This document shows, in pieces, positions 1 to 6,147 of a stretch of 12,450 nucleotides of DNA. Both the position numbers and the translations under genes were made by a program. This stretch comes from UBA11524 sp034104265 (lineage in GTDB: Bacteria > Bacillota > Clostridia > Christensenellales > Aristaeellaceae): NCBI GenBank assembly GCA_034104265.1, contig JAXEEE010000009.1, positions 1 to 12,450 on the forward strand, in the 5' to 3' direction. Under the pieces are notes generated by a model that saw only the letters and a program-made list of their open reading frames with translations, ran no database searches and was not told where the DNA came from. Within the stretch, counting starts at the first letter, position 1; every line of letters begins with the position of its first letter.

Positions 1-509
1 TCCGGCTCCACAATCGTCGCCACCGAGAACGCCAGACGCATCATCATGCCCGAGGAGTACGTCTTGATCGGCTGATGGATGAACTCCCCAAGCTCCGAGA
101 AAGCCACGATCTCATCATATTTCTGCTTCAGGAAGTCCTCCGTGAAGCCAAGAATTGCCCCGTTGAGGAAGATGTTGTCGTGCCCGGACAATTCCTGGTC
201 AAAGCCGCTGCCCAGCTCCAGCATCGGCGCAATGCGGCCTGCCGACACCGCTTTGCCCGACGTGGGCTTGTAGATGCCCGACACGACCTTCAGCAGCGTA
301 GACTTGCCCGCGCCGTTGCGCCCGATCACGCCGAAGATTTCGCCCCGCTTCACATCGAAGGTGACGTTTTCCAGCGCGTGGAACTCCTCGTACTGCTGCT
401 TGCCCTTGAGGAAGGACACCACCCATTCCTTGAGGCTGGTGGTGTGGTTTTTGTCCATGCGGAAGTGCATGGACACGTTCTCGACCGTAATGATGGAATC
501 CATGTCCAT
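1..509 (-). CDS. Polysaccharide/teichoic acid ABC exporter, ATP-binding subunit (partial, 3' end outside window)
   Basis: This is the nucleotide-binding subunit expected to power export of a lipid-linked surface glycan with the permease encoded just upstream. About 169 residues are visible, starting at ATG 509 (MDMDSIITVENVS). A consensus AAGGAGG (511-517) overlaps the permease stop codon and supports this start. Visible motifs are Walker A GRNGAGKST, the glycan-exporter pattern APMLELGSGFDQELSGHDN, and a degenerate ABC signature in YSSGMMMRLAFSVA near the cut end. Walker B and the C-terminal part lie beyond base 1. The stretch FKGK/YEEFHALENVTFDV ahead of Walker A and the SSGM signature are typical of TagH/Wzt/RfbB-type ATPases rather than importers. 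Only 6 bp separate it from the permease, so the two are almost certainly cotranscribed and translationally coupled. The exported polymer cannot be told from this sequence; whether a Wzt-like C-terminal glycan-binding domain follows is unknown. Confidence 0.93.
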   Translation of the reverse strand, partial: MDMDSIITVENVSMHFRMDKNHTTSLKEWVVSFLKGKQQYEEFHALENVTFDVKRGEIFGVIGRNGAGKSTLLKVVSGIYKPTSGKAVSAGRIAPMLELGSGFDQELSGHDNIFLNGAILGFTEDFLKQKYDEIVAFSELGEFIHQPIKTYSSGMMMRLAFSVATIVEP

Positions 510-515
510 GCCTCC

Positions 516-1970
516 TTACAGGTGCAGGACAAACTTGTCCTGATTTTTCCGGAAGATCCACAGTCCCAGAGCCAACGGCACCACGCTCACCAGTGTGCAG
601 TACAGGTAGGTAACGGGCGTGGGTGACACGCCGCCGATGGTGATGCTGCGCATGAAGAACACGATCTGGTACAGGGGGTTCAGGTGGTACAGCGTCTGGA
701 ACTGCGCGGGGATGATGCTCTCCGGATAGAAAATGGGCGTCAGGAAGTTCCACATGGTGATCAGCACGCCCCAGAGGAACTGCGTGTCCCGGAAAAACAC
801 GTTCATGCTGGACAGGATGAGGCTCATGCCCAGGCAGAACATCATCAGGAACAGCACAACGAGGGGAAGCAGCAGCATGCTCTTATGGAAGGGCACGCCG
901 GTAATGAGCATCACGATGAACAGCGGGATGAAGGAAATGCACAGGTTGATGCCCGAGGACAGCACCTTGCTCAGGGGGTAGATCACCTTGGGCATGTACA
1001 CCTTGGTGATCAGCGCGCTGTTGCCGGTAATGGCACTCAGGCCAAGGCTGGTAGCTTCGGAATAGTAATTAAAAAGCACGATACCTGACATCAGGTACAC
1101 CGGGAAATACTCGATATTGCTCTTGAAGATGGTGGAGAACACGAACAGGTAGACCAGCATGGTCAGCAGGGGATTGAGGAAACTCCAGACCACGCCCAGC
1201 ACGGAGGCCTTGTACTTCACCCGGAAGTCACGGCTCACCAGCTGCCGCAGCAGGAAGCCGTAGCGCTGGCAGACATTCACCAGCATGGTCAGCGGCGTGC
1301 GCTTGCCGGACTGCAGCTGCTTCTCCGTTACCAGCATGAGCGCGACGCACGCGGCCAGCAGTGCCATCGCTCCCGGCCAGAACCACCGCTTGCCCTGGAG
1401 CACGCTGTACCCGGCAAAGCTGCAGACCAGGCTGCCCTCGGCTGCCTCGCCGTTCACGGTCAGCCCGGAGGTCTGCACCGCCACGTCAAACTTGCCCGCG
1501 CTCATGGTGTTGCCCGTCCACAGACTCATGCCCGTGCTTTGCGGATCAAGGCGCAGGGTCAGCATTTGACCTGCTGCATCGGACACGGGCGTTTGCAGAT
1601 CAATGACATTCGCCGCGTCAGAGGTCAGGCCGGCAACGTCCACCGGCTGCTCCGCCAGCAGCTCACCGCCCGTAAAGACGGACAGCAGCGCGCTGCCGCT
1701 GCGCTCCACGTTGTTAAAGTGCGGGGTGATGCTCACCTGCCGGAGAACATCCATCTCCGCCGTGAAGGTCTGCTCCACCACGGCATTCTCCGGCTGCAGC
1801 TGGCTCATGGTCACGGCGTCCGTCCGGACGGAGGTCATGCTCCAGTCCTCCGCCACCACCCAGTACATCACCAGCGCCAGCAGCAGGTAGATCAGCGTGA
1901 ACATCCCCAGCCTGCCCCAGCGGCTTTGCTTCCATTGCTTACTGTTCAATGTGTTCCCGTCTCCTTGCAT
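516..1970 (-). CDS. ABC-2 type polysaccharide export permease with an extra N-terminal membrane-anchored extracytoplasmic domain
   Basis: This is the membrane subunit of a TagG/Wzm-type glycan exporter, 484 residues from ATG 1970. The last ~256 residues are a standard ABC-2 permease: a cytoplasmic amphipathic entry (RDFRVKYKASVLGVVWSFLNP), about six membrane segments, the motif NVFFRDTQFLWGV, and the end segment FYPESIIP...LNPLYQ. Family members are usually 255-280 residues. Here about 228 residues precede that domain: a membrane segment (about 22-40, FTLIYLLLALVMYWVV), a hydrophilic region of about 155 residues rich in Thr, Ser and Val that looks like beta structure, then a second membrane segment (about 196-214, WPGAMALLAACVALMLV). 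The start is uncertain. ATG 1970 has no good ribosome site; TTG 1949, seven codons downstream, has AAGGAG 11 bases ahead. The gene begins 17 bases after the helicase stop. The extra domain's function is unknown; glycan or partner binding outside the membrane is inference. Confidence 0.92.
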   Translation of the reverse strand: MQGDGNTLNSKQWKQSRWGRLGMFTLIYLLLALVMYWVVAEDWSMTSVRTDAVTMSQLQPENAVVEQTFTAEMDVLRQVSITPHFNNVERSGSALLSVFTGGELLAEQPVDVAGLTSDAANVIDLQTPVSDAAGQMLTLRLDPQSTGMSLWTGNTMSAGKFDVAVQTSGLTVNGEAAEGSLVCSFAGYSVLQGKRWFWPGAMALLAACVALMLVTEKQLQSGKRTPLTMLVNVCQRYGFLLRQLVSRDFRVKYKASVLGVVWSFLNPLLTMLVYLFVFSTIFKSNIEYFPVYLMSGIVLFNYYSEATSLGLSAITGNSALITKVYMPKVIYPLSKVLSSGINLCISFIPLFIVMLITGVPFHKSMLLLPLVVLFLMMFCLGMSLILSSMNVFFRDTQFLWGVLITMWNFLTPIFYPESIIPAQFQTLYHLNPLYQIVFFMRSITIGGVSPTPVTYLYCTLVSVVPLALGLWIFRKNQDKFVLHL

Positions 1971-1987
1971 AGATTGTTCGGCCAGCC

Positions 1988-3946
1988 TTACCACCGCATG
2001 CCGATATCGTCCAGCAGCCGGACGCGCTCCGGGGTCATGGCCCGGCCCTGGCCGCGCCTGCGGTTGGCACGCTGATTCACCAGCCACACCCCCAGGGCAT
2101 GGCCGTCTTCCGTCACAAAGTCCTTGCGCACCGCCAGGTTGCCGTGGGCCTGATAGTAGGCCTTGGCCTCCCCGTACCACTGCATCCAGCGGTCCTCCCG
2201 CGCGCTGTCCCACACCATGCCCAGTTCATCCAGCTGGGCAATCTGCTCCTCGCTCAGGCGGCGGGCTGGCATGTTGCCCTTCCGGGCCGAGCGCAGGTTC
2301 ACGATCCACTGACCCAGAGCCGTGCCGTCCTCCGCGCGGTAATCCACGGGGATCAGCAGGTTCCCGTGCTTCGCCGCATACGCCCTGCACAGGGCCAGGT
2401 TGTGCTGCCACTGCCAGTCGTGGCAGTTCCATACCATCCCCAGCCCGTCCAGCCGGGTCAGCTGCTCCTGCTCCTGTCCGGTCAGCTCGTCCCACCGCTG
2501 GCGCTTCAGCCGCATCCGCTGCAGCCATATTCCCAGCGCAAAGCCGGTACCGTCCACATACTTCACGGGCATGTTCAGATGCCCGTGTTCCTCCCGGTAG
2601 CGCGCAGCCTCTGCGTAGTGCGCCTCCCAGGCTGCCTCCGGCAGGCTGTCCCACACAATGCCCAGGGCCTCCAGGCGAATCTCCTGCTCGCCCGTCAGCG
2701 TGCCGCCATGCCCGCTGTTGTGGATGCGCCGCTGGGAGGTCAGCCAGCGGCCCAGACACTTGCCGTCCTCCGTCACGTACCGCTGGGGGATCAACAGATC
2801 CCCGTGCTCCGCACGGTAGGCCGCGGCGGCCATGTAATATTCCTCCCACTCGATGTGCAGGCTGTCCTCCAGATGCTCGAACAGTCTCCGGCAGTCCTGC
2901 ACCTGGTCGATCACCCGGAACTGCTCCCGGACGATCAGCTCCTCCCGGCCTTCCGCCCGCAGACGGCGGACTGCCTCCTGCATTTCCTGGCCGACGGCGT
3001 CGATGCTGTACAGGCCCTCCACGTTGTTCACCACGTCCAGGATCAGCGGCGCGACATTGCCGCCTGCCGTCAGCGCACGGCCGATCTGCTGCTTGTAGAT
3101 GATGGGCGACACCGTGGGCCGGAACAGGATCACCCCCGCGATGTCCTCCACATGCACGCCCTCGTTGAGCATGTTCACGCACAGCAGCAGCTTCAGGTGG
3201 TCGCTGTTATCCTGGCGGAAGGCGTTGTAGGCGGCGGACGCCTCCGCGTTTTCCGCATAGACCTGGTAGCAGTGGGGCGCAGCGTCCACAGCGTGAAACC
3301 ACTCCTGGATGTGTGCCTGTATCTCCCGCATGTGCTCCACGCCGGCGCAGAACACGATGTACCGGCCCTGCCTGTCCGTCATGTGCCGGGCGAACACGGC
3401 GTCCAGCCCCTCGGCCTGTTCCAGTGTGCGGCGCAGGGCCTGCAGATACCTCTCGCCCCGCTCCCGGTAGCGTTTGTTGCGCTGCGACGCCACCCGCGCC
3501 TCATAGCCCGCCAGGTTTTTCTGATACTGATAAACCGTGGTCACATACTTCGGCGCAGGCAAAATACCCCGGACGATGGCCTCACCCAGGGTCATTTCGG
3601 CGGCAATGCAGTTGTCCAGCAGCTCCTCGGCCATGTTCCGCTGATGGTCGAGGTAACGGATATGCGTCGCGCTGAGCCCCAGCAGCTTTGCCTGCGGATG
3701 GCTGTCCAGCAGCTGCTGCACCGCAGCGCCCCACTGCTCCGCGCCGCAGCGGTGGAACTCGTCCAGAACGATGTACTCGCAGGGCATCGCCGTCAGCGCC
3801 TCCGGCGACTGATAGATCAGGCGAAAGGCAATATAGCTTTTACCTGTCCCGGTGGGGAGAATCACAGCAGCGCGGCCTTTCTCCGCCAGCATCCGCTCCA
3901 CGGCCTGACTGACCTGCGACTGATGGGCATACAGCTTCAGCGCCAC
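1988..3946 (-). CDS. Superfamily 2 DExH helicase with four C-terminal helicase-associated (HA) repeats
   Basis: This is an ATP-dependent SF2 helicase-like protein, 652 residues from GTG 3946 (MALKLYAHQS). Visible motifs are Walker A LPTGTGKS (30-37), motif II DEFH (62-65), motif III SAT (92-94), then in the C-terminal lobe CVNMLNEGVHV and motif VI QQIGRAL. From about residue 369 come four repeats of 66-73 residues, each with a Trp near the start, xxHGxLxxP, DGxxLGxW and a closing LGMVW-like segment: HA domains (Pfam Helicase associated, PF03457). Only about 25 residues lie between Walker A and DEFH. SF2 proteins normally have roughly 70 or more, so a block including motif Ia seems to be missing, although the frame is kept. 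Start choice: GTG 3946 gives the family-like N-terminus behind a GGAGGGG stretch; ATG 3994, with GGGAG seven bases ahead, adds 16 unconserved-looking residues and lies at the edge of the inverted repeat. The substrate is unknown. It probably shares a transcript with the exporter genes. Confidence 0.9.
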   Translation of the reverse strand: MALKLYAHQSQVSQAVERMLAEKGRAAVILPTGTGKSYIAFRLIYQSPEALTAMPCEYIVLDEFHRCGAEQWGAAVQQLLDSHPQAKLLGLSATHIRYLDHQRNMAEELLDNCIAAEMTLGEAIVRGILPAPKYVTTVYQYQKNLAGYEARVASQRNKRYRERGERYLQALRRTLEQAEGLDAVFARHMTDRQGRYIVFCAGVEHMREIQAHIQEWFHAVDAAPHCYQVYAENAEASAAYNAFRQDNSDHLKLLLCVNMLNEGVHVEDIAGVILFRPTVSPIIYKQQIGRALTAGGNVAPLILDVVNNVEGLYSIDAVGQEMQEAVRRLRAEGREELIVREQFRVIDQVQDCRRLFEHLEDSLHIEWEEYYMAAAAYRAEHGDLLIPQRYVTEDGKCLGRWLTSQRRIHNSGHGGTLTGEQEIRLEALGIVWDSLPEAAWEAHYAEAARYREEHGHLNMPVKYVDGTGFALGIWLQRMRLKRQRWDELTGQEQEQLTRLDGLGMVWNCHDWQWQHNLALCRAYAAKHGNLLIPVDYRAEDGTALGQWIVNLRSARKGNMPARRLSEEQIAQLDELGMVWDSAREDRWMQWYGEAKAYYQAHGNLAVRKDFVTEDGHALGVWLVNQRANRRRGQGRAMTPERVRLLDDIGMRW

Positions 3947-3971
3947 GCAACTCACCACCCCTCCACGGTCA

Positions 3972-4138
3972 ACGGAAGAAGCATTCCGTTGCATTGACTT
4001 TCTCCCGGAAAGCGCAGAATCCCGCACTTTCTAATATTTTATTATACACACATCCAGCCTGTTTTGCAACCGTATGGGAAAATATGTGTACTGTATAGGA
4101 TTTCCGGGAACCGTCCCGCAACGGAATGCTTCTTCTGT
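3972..4138. repeat. Long inverted repeat pair enclosing the helicase promoter: candidate invertible promoter element
   Basis: The arm GAAGAAGCATTCCGTTGC (3975-3992) recurs as its exact reverse complement at 4118-4135, 18 of 18 bases, with 125 bp between. Two further outer positions (3972-3973 with 4137-4138) also pair after one mismatch. Just inside each arm is a second inverted match, TCCCGGAAA at 4003-4011 against TTTCCGGGA at 4101-4109, so both ends share the same two-block architecture with nearly the same centre (4055-4056). The enclosed segment carries one strong promoter directed leftward. Known invertible promoters in C. difficile and other gut bacteria use inverted repeats of this size flipped by tyrosine or serine recombinases, and a tyrosine recombinase remnant starts 90 bp away. 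No target-site duplication is evident outside the arms, but a MITE-like insertion remains possible. Confidence 0.72.
4041..4069 (-). promoter_or_regulatory. Sigma-A promoter for the helicase-exporter genes, inside the inverted repeat
   Basis: Reading leftward, -35 TTGCAA (4069-4064) and a perfect -10 TATAAT (4046-4041) are separated by exactly 17 bases. Transcription should begin near 4034, giving a leader of about 80-90 bases that includes one inverted-repeat arm before the helicase start at 3946. If the segment bounded by the repeats flips, this promoter would face rightward, away from the helicase and antisense to the recombinase remnant. Confidence 0.8.
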
Positions 4139-4181
4139 GTGATGCTGCCAATATAATTGAAAAGAATGAGCCAAATAGAAC

Positions 4182-4217
4182 AACCTTTCTTGCTGGAATA
4201 AGCTTGCAAGAAAGGTT
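4182..4217 (-). terminator. Perfect 12-bp stem-loop behind the recombinase remnant, probable terminator
   Basis: AACCTTTCTTGC (4182-4193) pairs perfectly with GCAAGAAAGGTT (4206-4217) around a 12-base loop. It begins 10 bases after the stop codon of the leftward recombinase remnant, where a terminator would be expected. The T-run is weak on the minus strand (GTTCTATTT); on the plus strand the stem is followed by TTGTTATATT, so it may work in both directions. It would insulate the helicase promoter from read-through out of the recombinase gene. Confidence 0.6.
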
Positions 4218-4226
4218 TTGTTATAT

Positions 4227-4705
4227 TCAGGGGTATGGCAAACACACTGCCAAGCGGAGAATTGTGTAACTGTCATTGACGCATCGCGTTAGCATCAGCG
4301 CATCCAGCTGATGGCGGTGTTCCTCGCCGCTGAGCCTGGTATAGATGCGGGTTGTGTTGATATTGCTGTGTCCAAGAATATCCGCCAGATGCTACAGATC
4401 ATGCTGCGCCCGGTAGAAGCACAACGCGAACAGGTGCCGCAAATTGTGGGGGTACACCTTCTCCGGCGAAACCCTGGCTGCATTGCACAGCTGCTTCATC
4501 CGTCGCCATATGGCATAGCGGCTGACAGGTTGACCGTACTTTCCTGTAAATATATGGCCAAAAGTTATTTTTCTTGACTTACAAAAGCGAATCAATAGCG
4601 TCTGTAATTTGCGTGGGAGGAGAATTGTGCGGCACTTGCCCTTGTTGCGCACGGTGGCGAAGCCCTGACGGACGGCCTCCACGGTGATATACCGCAGTTG
4701 AAGGT
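4227..4705 (-). pseudogene. Tyrosine recombinase/integrase, N-terminally truncated and interrupted by an amber codon
   Basis: This is the catalytic C-terminal part of a small phage-integrase-family recombinase. The minus-strand frame reads LRYITVEAVRQGFATVRNK, then LLPRKLQTLL, HIFTGKYGQPVSR and YPHNLRHLFA, where the H-x-x-R motif is intact. A TAG codon (4394-4392) follows QHDL. The same frame then continues as HLADILGHSNINTTRIYT, with the family's LGHS motif and the catalytic Tyr in RIYT, and ends at TGA 4227. The homologous reading begins abruptly near 4700; the N-terminal DNA-binding region and the first catalytic Arg are absent. Two lesions, truncation and nonsense, make it a pseudogene unless amber is decoded. 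It reads toward the promoter element at 3972-4138, and closely related small recombinases often sit beside the DNA segments they invert. A role in flipping that element is inference. Confidence 0.85.
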
Positions 4706-5378
4706 CATCGCATGCTGGAGGAATGGGAGCGGGAGTTGATTGGGATAAACTGGCAAGGCCATGATTTTGGCAGGGCTGCTATGGTTATGATGTATGCCGG
4801 GCTTCGGCGCGGAGAGATGTTGTATCTGGATGTGGACAGAGATGTGGATTTCACAAAGAGGATCATCCATGTCCGGGGGGGCGGTTTCCTTTGCCAAGGG
4901 AAACCAGGGCACCATTACGGATGGCAAGACGAGCAACTCCCAGCGGACGATTCCTCTGGCGGAACCGTTAGTGAGCGTTCTGCAGGGACACCATGGTCTG
5001 CTGTGCACCAAGGAGGATGGCTCTTTCATGACGCAAGCGGCATTTGACCGGAAGTATGAGTCTTTCATCAATTACCTGGAGCTTCAGCTGAACGGCTGCA
5101 CCCGAGGTTGGTATGGAAAGAAGAAGGAACACAGGGAGCTGCTTGCAAAAGGGGAGAAGCTTCCGCCCTGGCGCGATGTGAATATCCGCTGCCACGACTT
5201 CCGCGTAGATTTTTGCACGAGGTGCTACTTTGCCGGCATCCCCCTGAAAACGCTGCAGATATGGATGGGGCATTCCGATGTGCAAATGATTACAGAAATA
5301 TACAGCAAGCTGACCAAGCAGCAGGAAGACAGCGACGCCGTCAAGCTGGCAGCCTATATGGAGAAGAGTACAGCATAA
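4697..5378 (+). pseudogene. Phage-type tyrosine integrase, N-terminally truncated with a frameshift in a run of seven G
   Basis: This is the catalytic domain of a second, different tyrosine recombinase. The first frame (from about 4697; first ATG 4712) gives MLEEWERELIG, then MMYAGLRRGEMLYLDVD with the first catalytic Arg in GLRRGE, to IIHVRG at 4875. There a run of seven G (4875-4881) shifts the frame. Removing one G gives VRGAVSFAKGNQGT and joins the second frame, which runs to TAA 5376-5378. That part holds CHDFRVDFCTR (HxxR), IWMGHSD and the catalytic Tyr in TEIYSKLT, so all catalytic residues exist across the two frames. An in-frame TGA at 4685-4687 and loss of homology upstream show that the N-terminal arm-binding and core-binding domains are missing. 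It lies 212 bp from tRNA-Pro, a common integration target. It is probably non-functional; the frameshift alone could also be an assembly error or a slippage site. Confidence 0.87.
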
Positions 5379-5404
5379 CATGTACAATCTGGTTTCAGAG
5401 GTTT

Positions 5405-5426
5405 GAACTGTTTTTGAACCGTTTTT
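5405..5426 (+). repeat. Tandem 11-bp near-repeat in the gap between integrase and tRNA
   Basis: GAACTGTTTTT is followed directly by GAACCGTTTTT, one mismatch. It lies in the AT-rich 180-bp gap after the integrase stop, where ATGTACAA also occurs twice (5381-5388 and 5456-5463 approximately). Such small direct repeats can be recombinase or excisionase binding sites near an attachment site, but nothing here proves it. I see no gene in 5379-5558. Confidence 0.35.
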
Positions 5427-5558
5427 ACCGTATCAATGCGTGCAAACCTGTACCAATATGTACAAAGCGGGAAATCACGTTCAGAAATGCAGAACATCAA
5501 ACCAATAAAAAGATGGATAATATGGCATAAAAAGATACCATAATCACCTGAAAACCAC

Positions 5559-5586
5559 AAAAAAGGATCAGATTTTCATCTGATCC
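5559..5586 (-). terminator. Intrinsic terminator of the tRNA-Pro gene
   Basis: On the minus strand, GGATCAGAT (5586-5578), a four-base loop GAAA (5577-5574) and ATCTGATCC (5573-5565) form a perfect 9-bp stem with a GNRA-type tetraloop. Six T (5564-5559) follow. It starts four bases after the tRNA 3' end. Confidence 0.92.
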
Positions 5587-5590
5587 AGTG

Positions 5591-5664
5591 TCTGGGTGAG
5601 AGGAATCGAACCTCCGGCCTCTTGAACCCCATTCAAGCACGCTACCAAACTGCGCTACACCCAG
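5591..5664 (-). tRNA. tRNA-Pro, anticodon GGG
   Basis: The minus strand folds into a full cloverleaf. The acceptor CTGGGTG pairs with CACCCAG, followed by discriminator A at 5591. The D arm is GCGC/GCGT with loop AGTTTGGTA. The anticodon arm is CTTGA/TCAAG with loop ATGGGGT, which puts GGG at positions 34-36 and G at 37, as usual for proline tRNAs. The T arm is GGAGG/CCTCT with TTCGATT. CCA is not encoded (CAC follows). This reads the proline codons CCC and CCU. Its 3' half faces the integrase remnant, the usual orientation when an element inserts into a tRNA 3' end; no second copy of the tRNA 3' end is seen in this window. Confidence 0.95.
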
Positions 5665-5710
5665 ATATTCGGTTTGTTCTTCAGGCTTGTGTGCCCGGCG
5701 AACGATATAT

Positions 5711-5739
5711 ATATTACCACCTTTCTCCCGGAATGTCAA
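5711..5739 (-). promoter_or_regulatory. Sigma-A promoter of tRNA-Pro
   Basis: Reading leftward, a perfect -35 TTGACA (5739-5734), a 17-base spacer and -10 TAATAT (5716-5711) lie about 47 bases ahead of the tRNA 5' end. Strong, near-consensus promoters are normal for tRNA genes. Confidence 0.88.
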
Positions 5740-5784
5740 CACCTTTTTCAAAGAAAAAATAACTTTTTTCTGTATGCGGTCCGA

Positions 5785-5815
5785 CAGGCTGCGGAAAGGG
5801 GAGTCCGCAGGCCTG
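5785..5815. other. Stable GC-rich hairpin between tRNA promoter and opp promoter
   Basis: CAGGCTGCGGA (5785-5795) pairs with TCCGCA (5804-5809) and GCCTG (5811-5815), with one bulged G and an eight-base loop. No T-run follows on either strand, so it is not a standard terminator. It lies in a 210-bp stretch (5740-5951) in which I see no gene. Confidence 0.4.
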
Positions 5816-5879
5816 GCGAAGGGGGGAGGCTTACCCATCAATTTGCTGGCTTGAAGTCGCTATTTTTCATCTGAAACCG

Positions 5880-5895
5880 TATGCAGCCCTGCATA
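5880..5895. promoter_or_regulatory. 16-bp palindrome upstream of the opp promoter, possible operator
   Basis: TATGCAG-CC-CTGCATA is a perfect palindrome with a two-base centre, 57 bp upstream of the -35 element of the importer operon. A related partial motif, ATGCATGAAT, follows near 5907. Size and symmetry fit a dimeric regulator site, but the regulator is not identifiable. Confidence 0.35.
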
Positions 5896-5951
5896 AACCG
5901 GGGAAAATGCATGAATATCATAAAAAAGTTGCAGAAATTACGATTTACCTC

Positions 5952-5979
5952 TTGATTTTCCGTCCCGTTTGTATATGAT
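5952..5979 (+). promoter_or_regulatory. Probable sigma-A promoter of the peptide importer operon
   Basis: -35 TTGATT (5952-5957), a 16-base spacer and -10 TATGAT (5974-5979) lie in an AT-rich stretch immediately before a GC-rich leader. Transcription would start near 5986, about 160 bases before the first importer gene. No competing promoter is evident closer to that gene. Confidence 0.65.
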
Positions 5980-5985
5980 AGAAAA

Positions 5986-6147
5986 AGGCGCACTTTTCCG
6001 CGCCTGCTGCCTGACCTGTCCTTATGGCGCTGTTGCGCCCCGTGGATCAGGCGGACGCCGCGGCGGCACAGCCCTTGCCCTGGCGGCCGGGCGCTTTCTA
6101 CATTATATTGGGCACGCCCACGGGCGGAAGGATCCTGAAAGGCGGAA
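5986..6147 (+). promoter_or_regulatory. Long GC-rich structured 5' leader of the peptide importer operon
   Basis: About 160 untranslated bases with several possible stems: GGCGC/GCGCC at 5987-5991 with 6000-6004; GGCGC-TGTT-GCGCC at 6026-6039; and an enclosing CTGACC (6011-6016) with GGATCAG (6044-6050), one bulged A. Further GC-rich pairing is likely downstream to 6125. Small open frames here have no ribosome sites or recognisable content. The leader matches no riboswitch or T-box that I recognise (no T-box TGGNACC-like signal seen). It may control translation or attenuation; this is inference. Confidence 0.4.

Noticed and set aside
2099..3997. 632-codon plus-strand open frame opposite the helicase
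   Set aside because: It is antisense to the motif-bearing helicase, lacks a ribosome site and its translation is low-complexity His/Leu/Pro/Gln sequence.
3972..4138. Reading the inverted repeat as a terminator stem
   Set aside because: The arms are 125 bases apart with a strong promoter between them and no T-run after the second arm.
4031..4276. 81-codon minus-strand open frame between recombinase remnant and helicase
   Set aside because: It overlaps the terminator-like hairpin and the inverted-repeat element, has no ribosome site, and its composition is not protein-like.
5721..5733. 13 bases CTTTCTCCCGGAA shared with 3998-4010 near the helicase promoter
   Set aside because: A 13-base match is expected about once by chance in a window this long, and it falls at different places relative to the two promoters.
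5987..6050. Reverse strand of the opp leader slightly resembles the signal recognition particle RNA core (GTCAGG followed by AGCAG)
   Set aside because: The conserved GGAAGGAAGCAGC block is missing and the pairing does not fit; the resemblance is too short.
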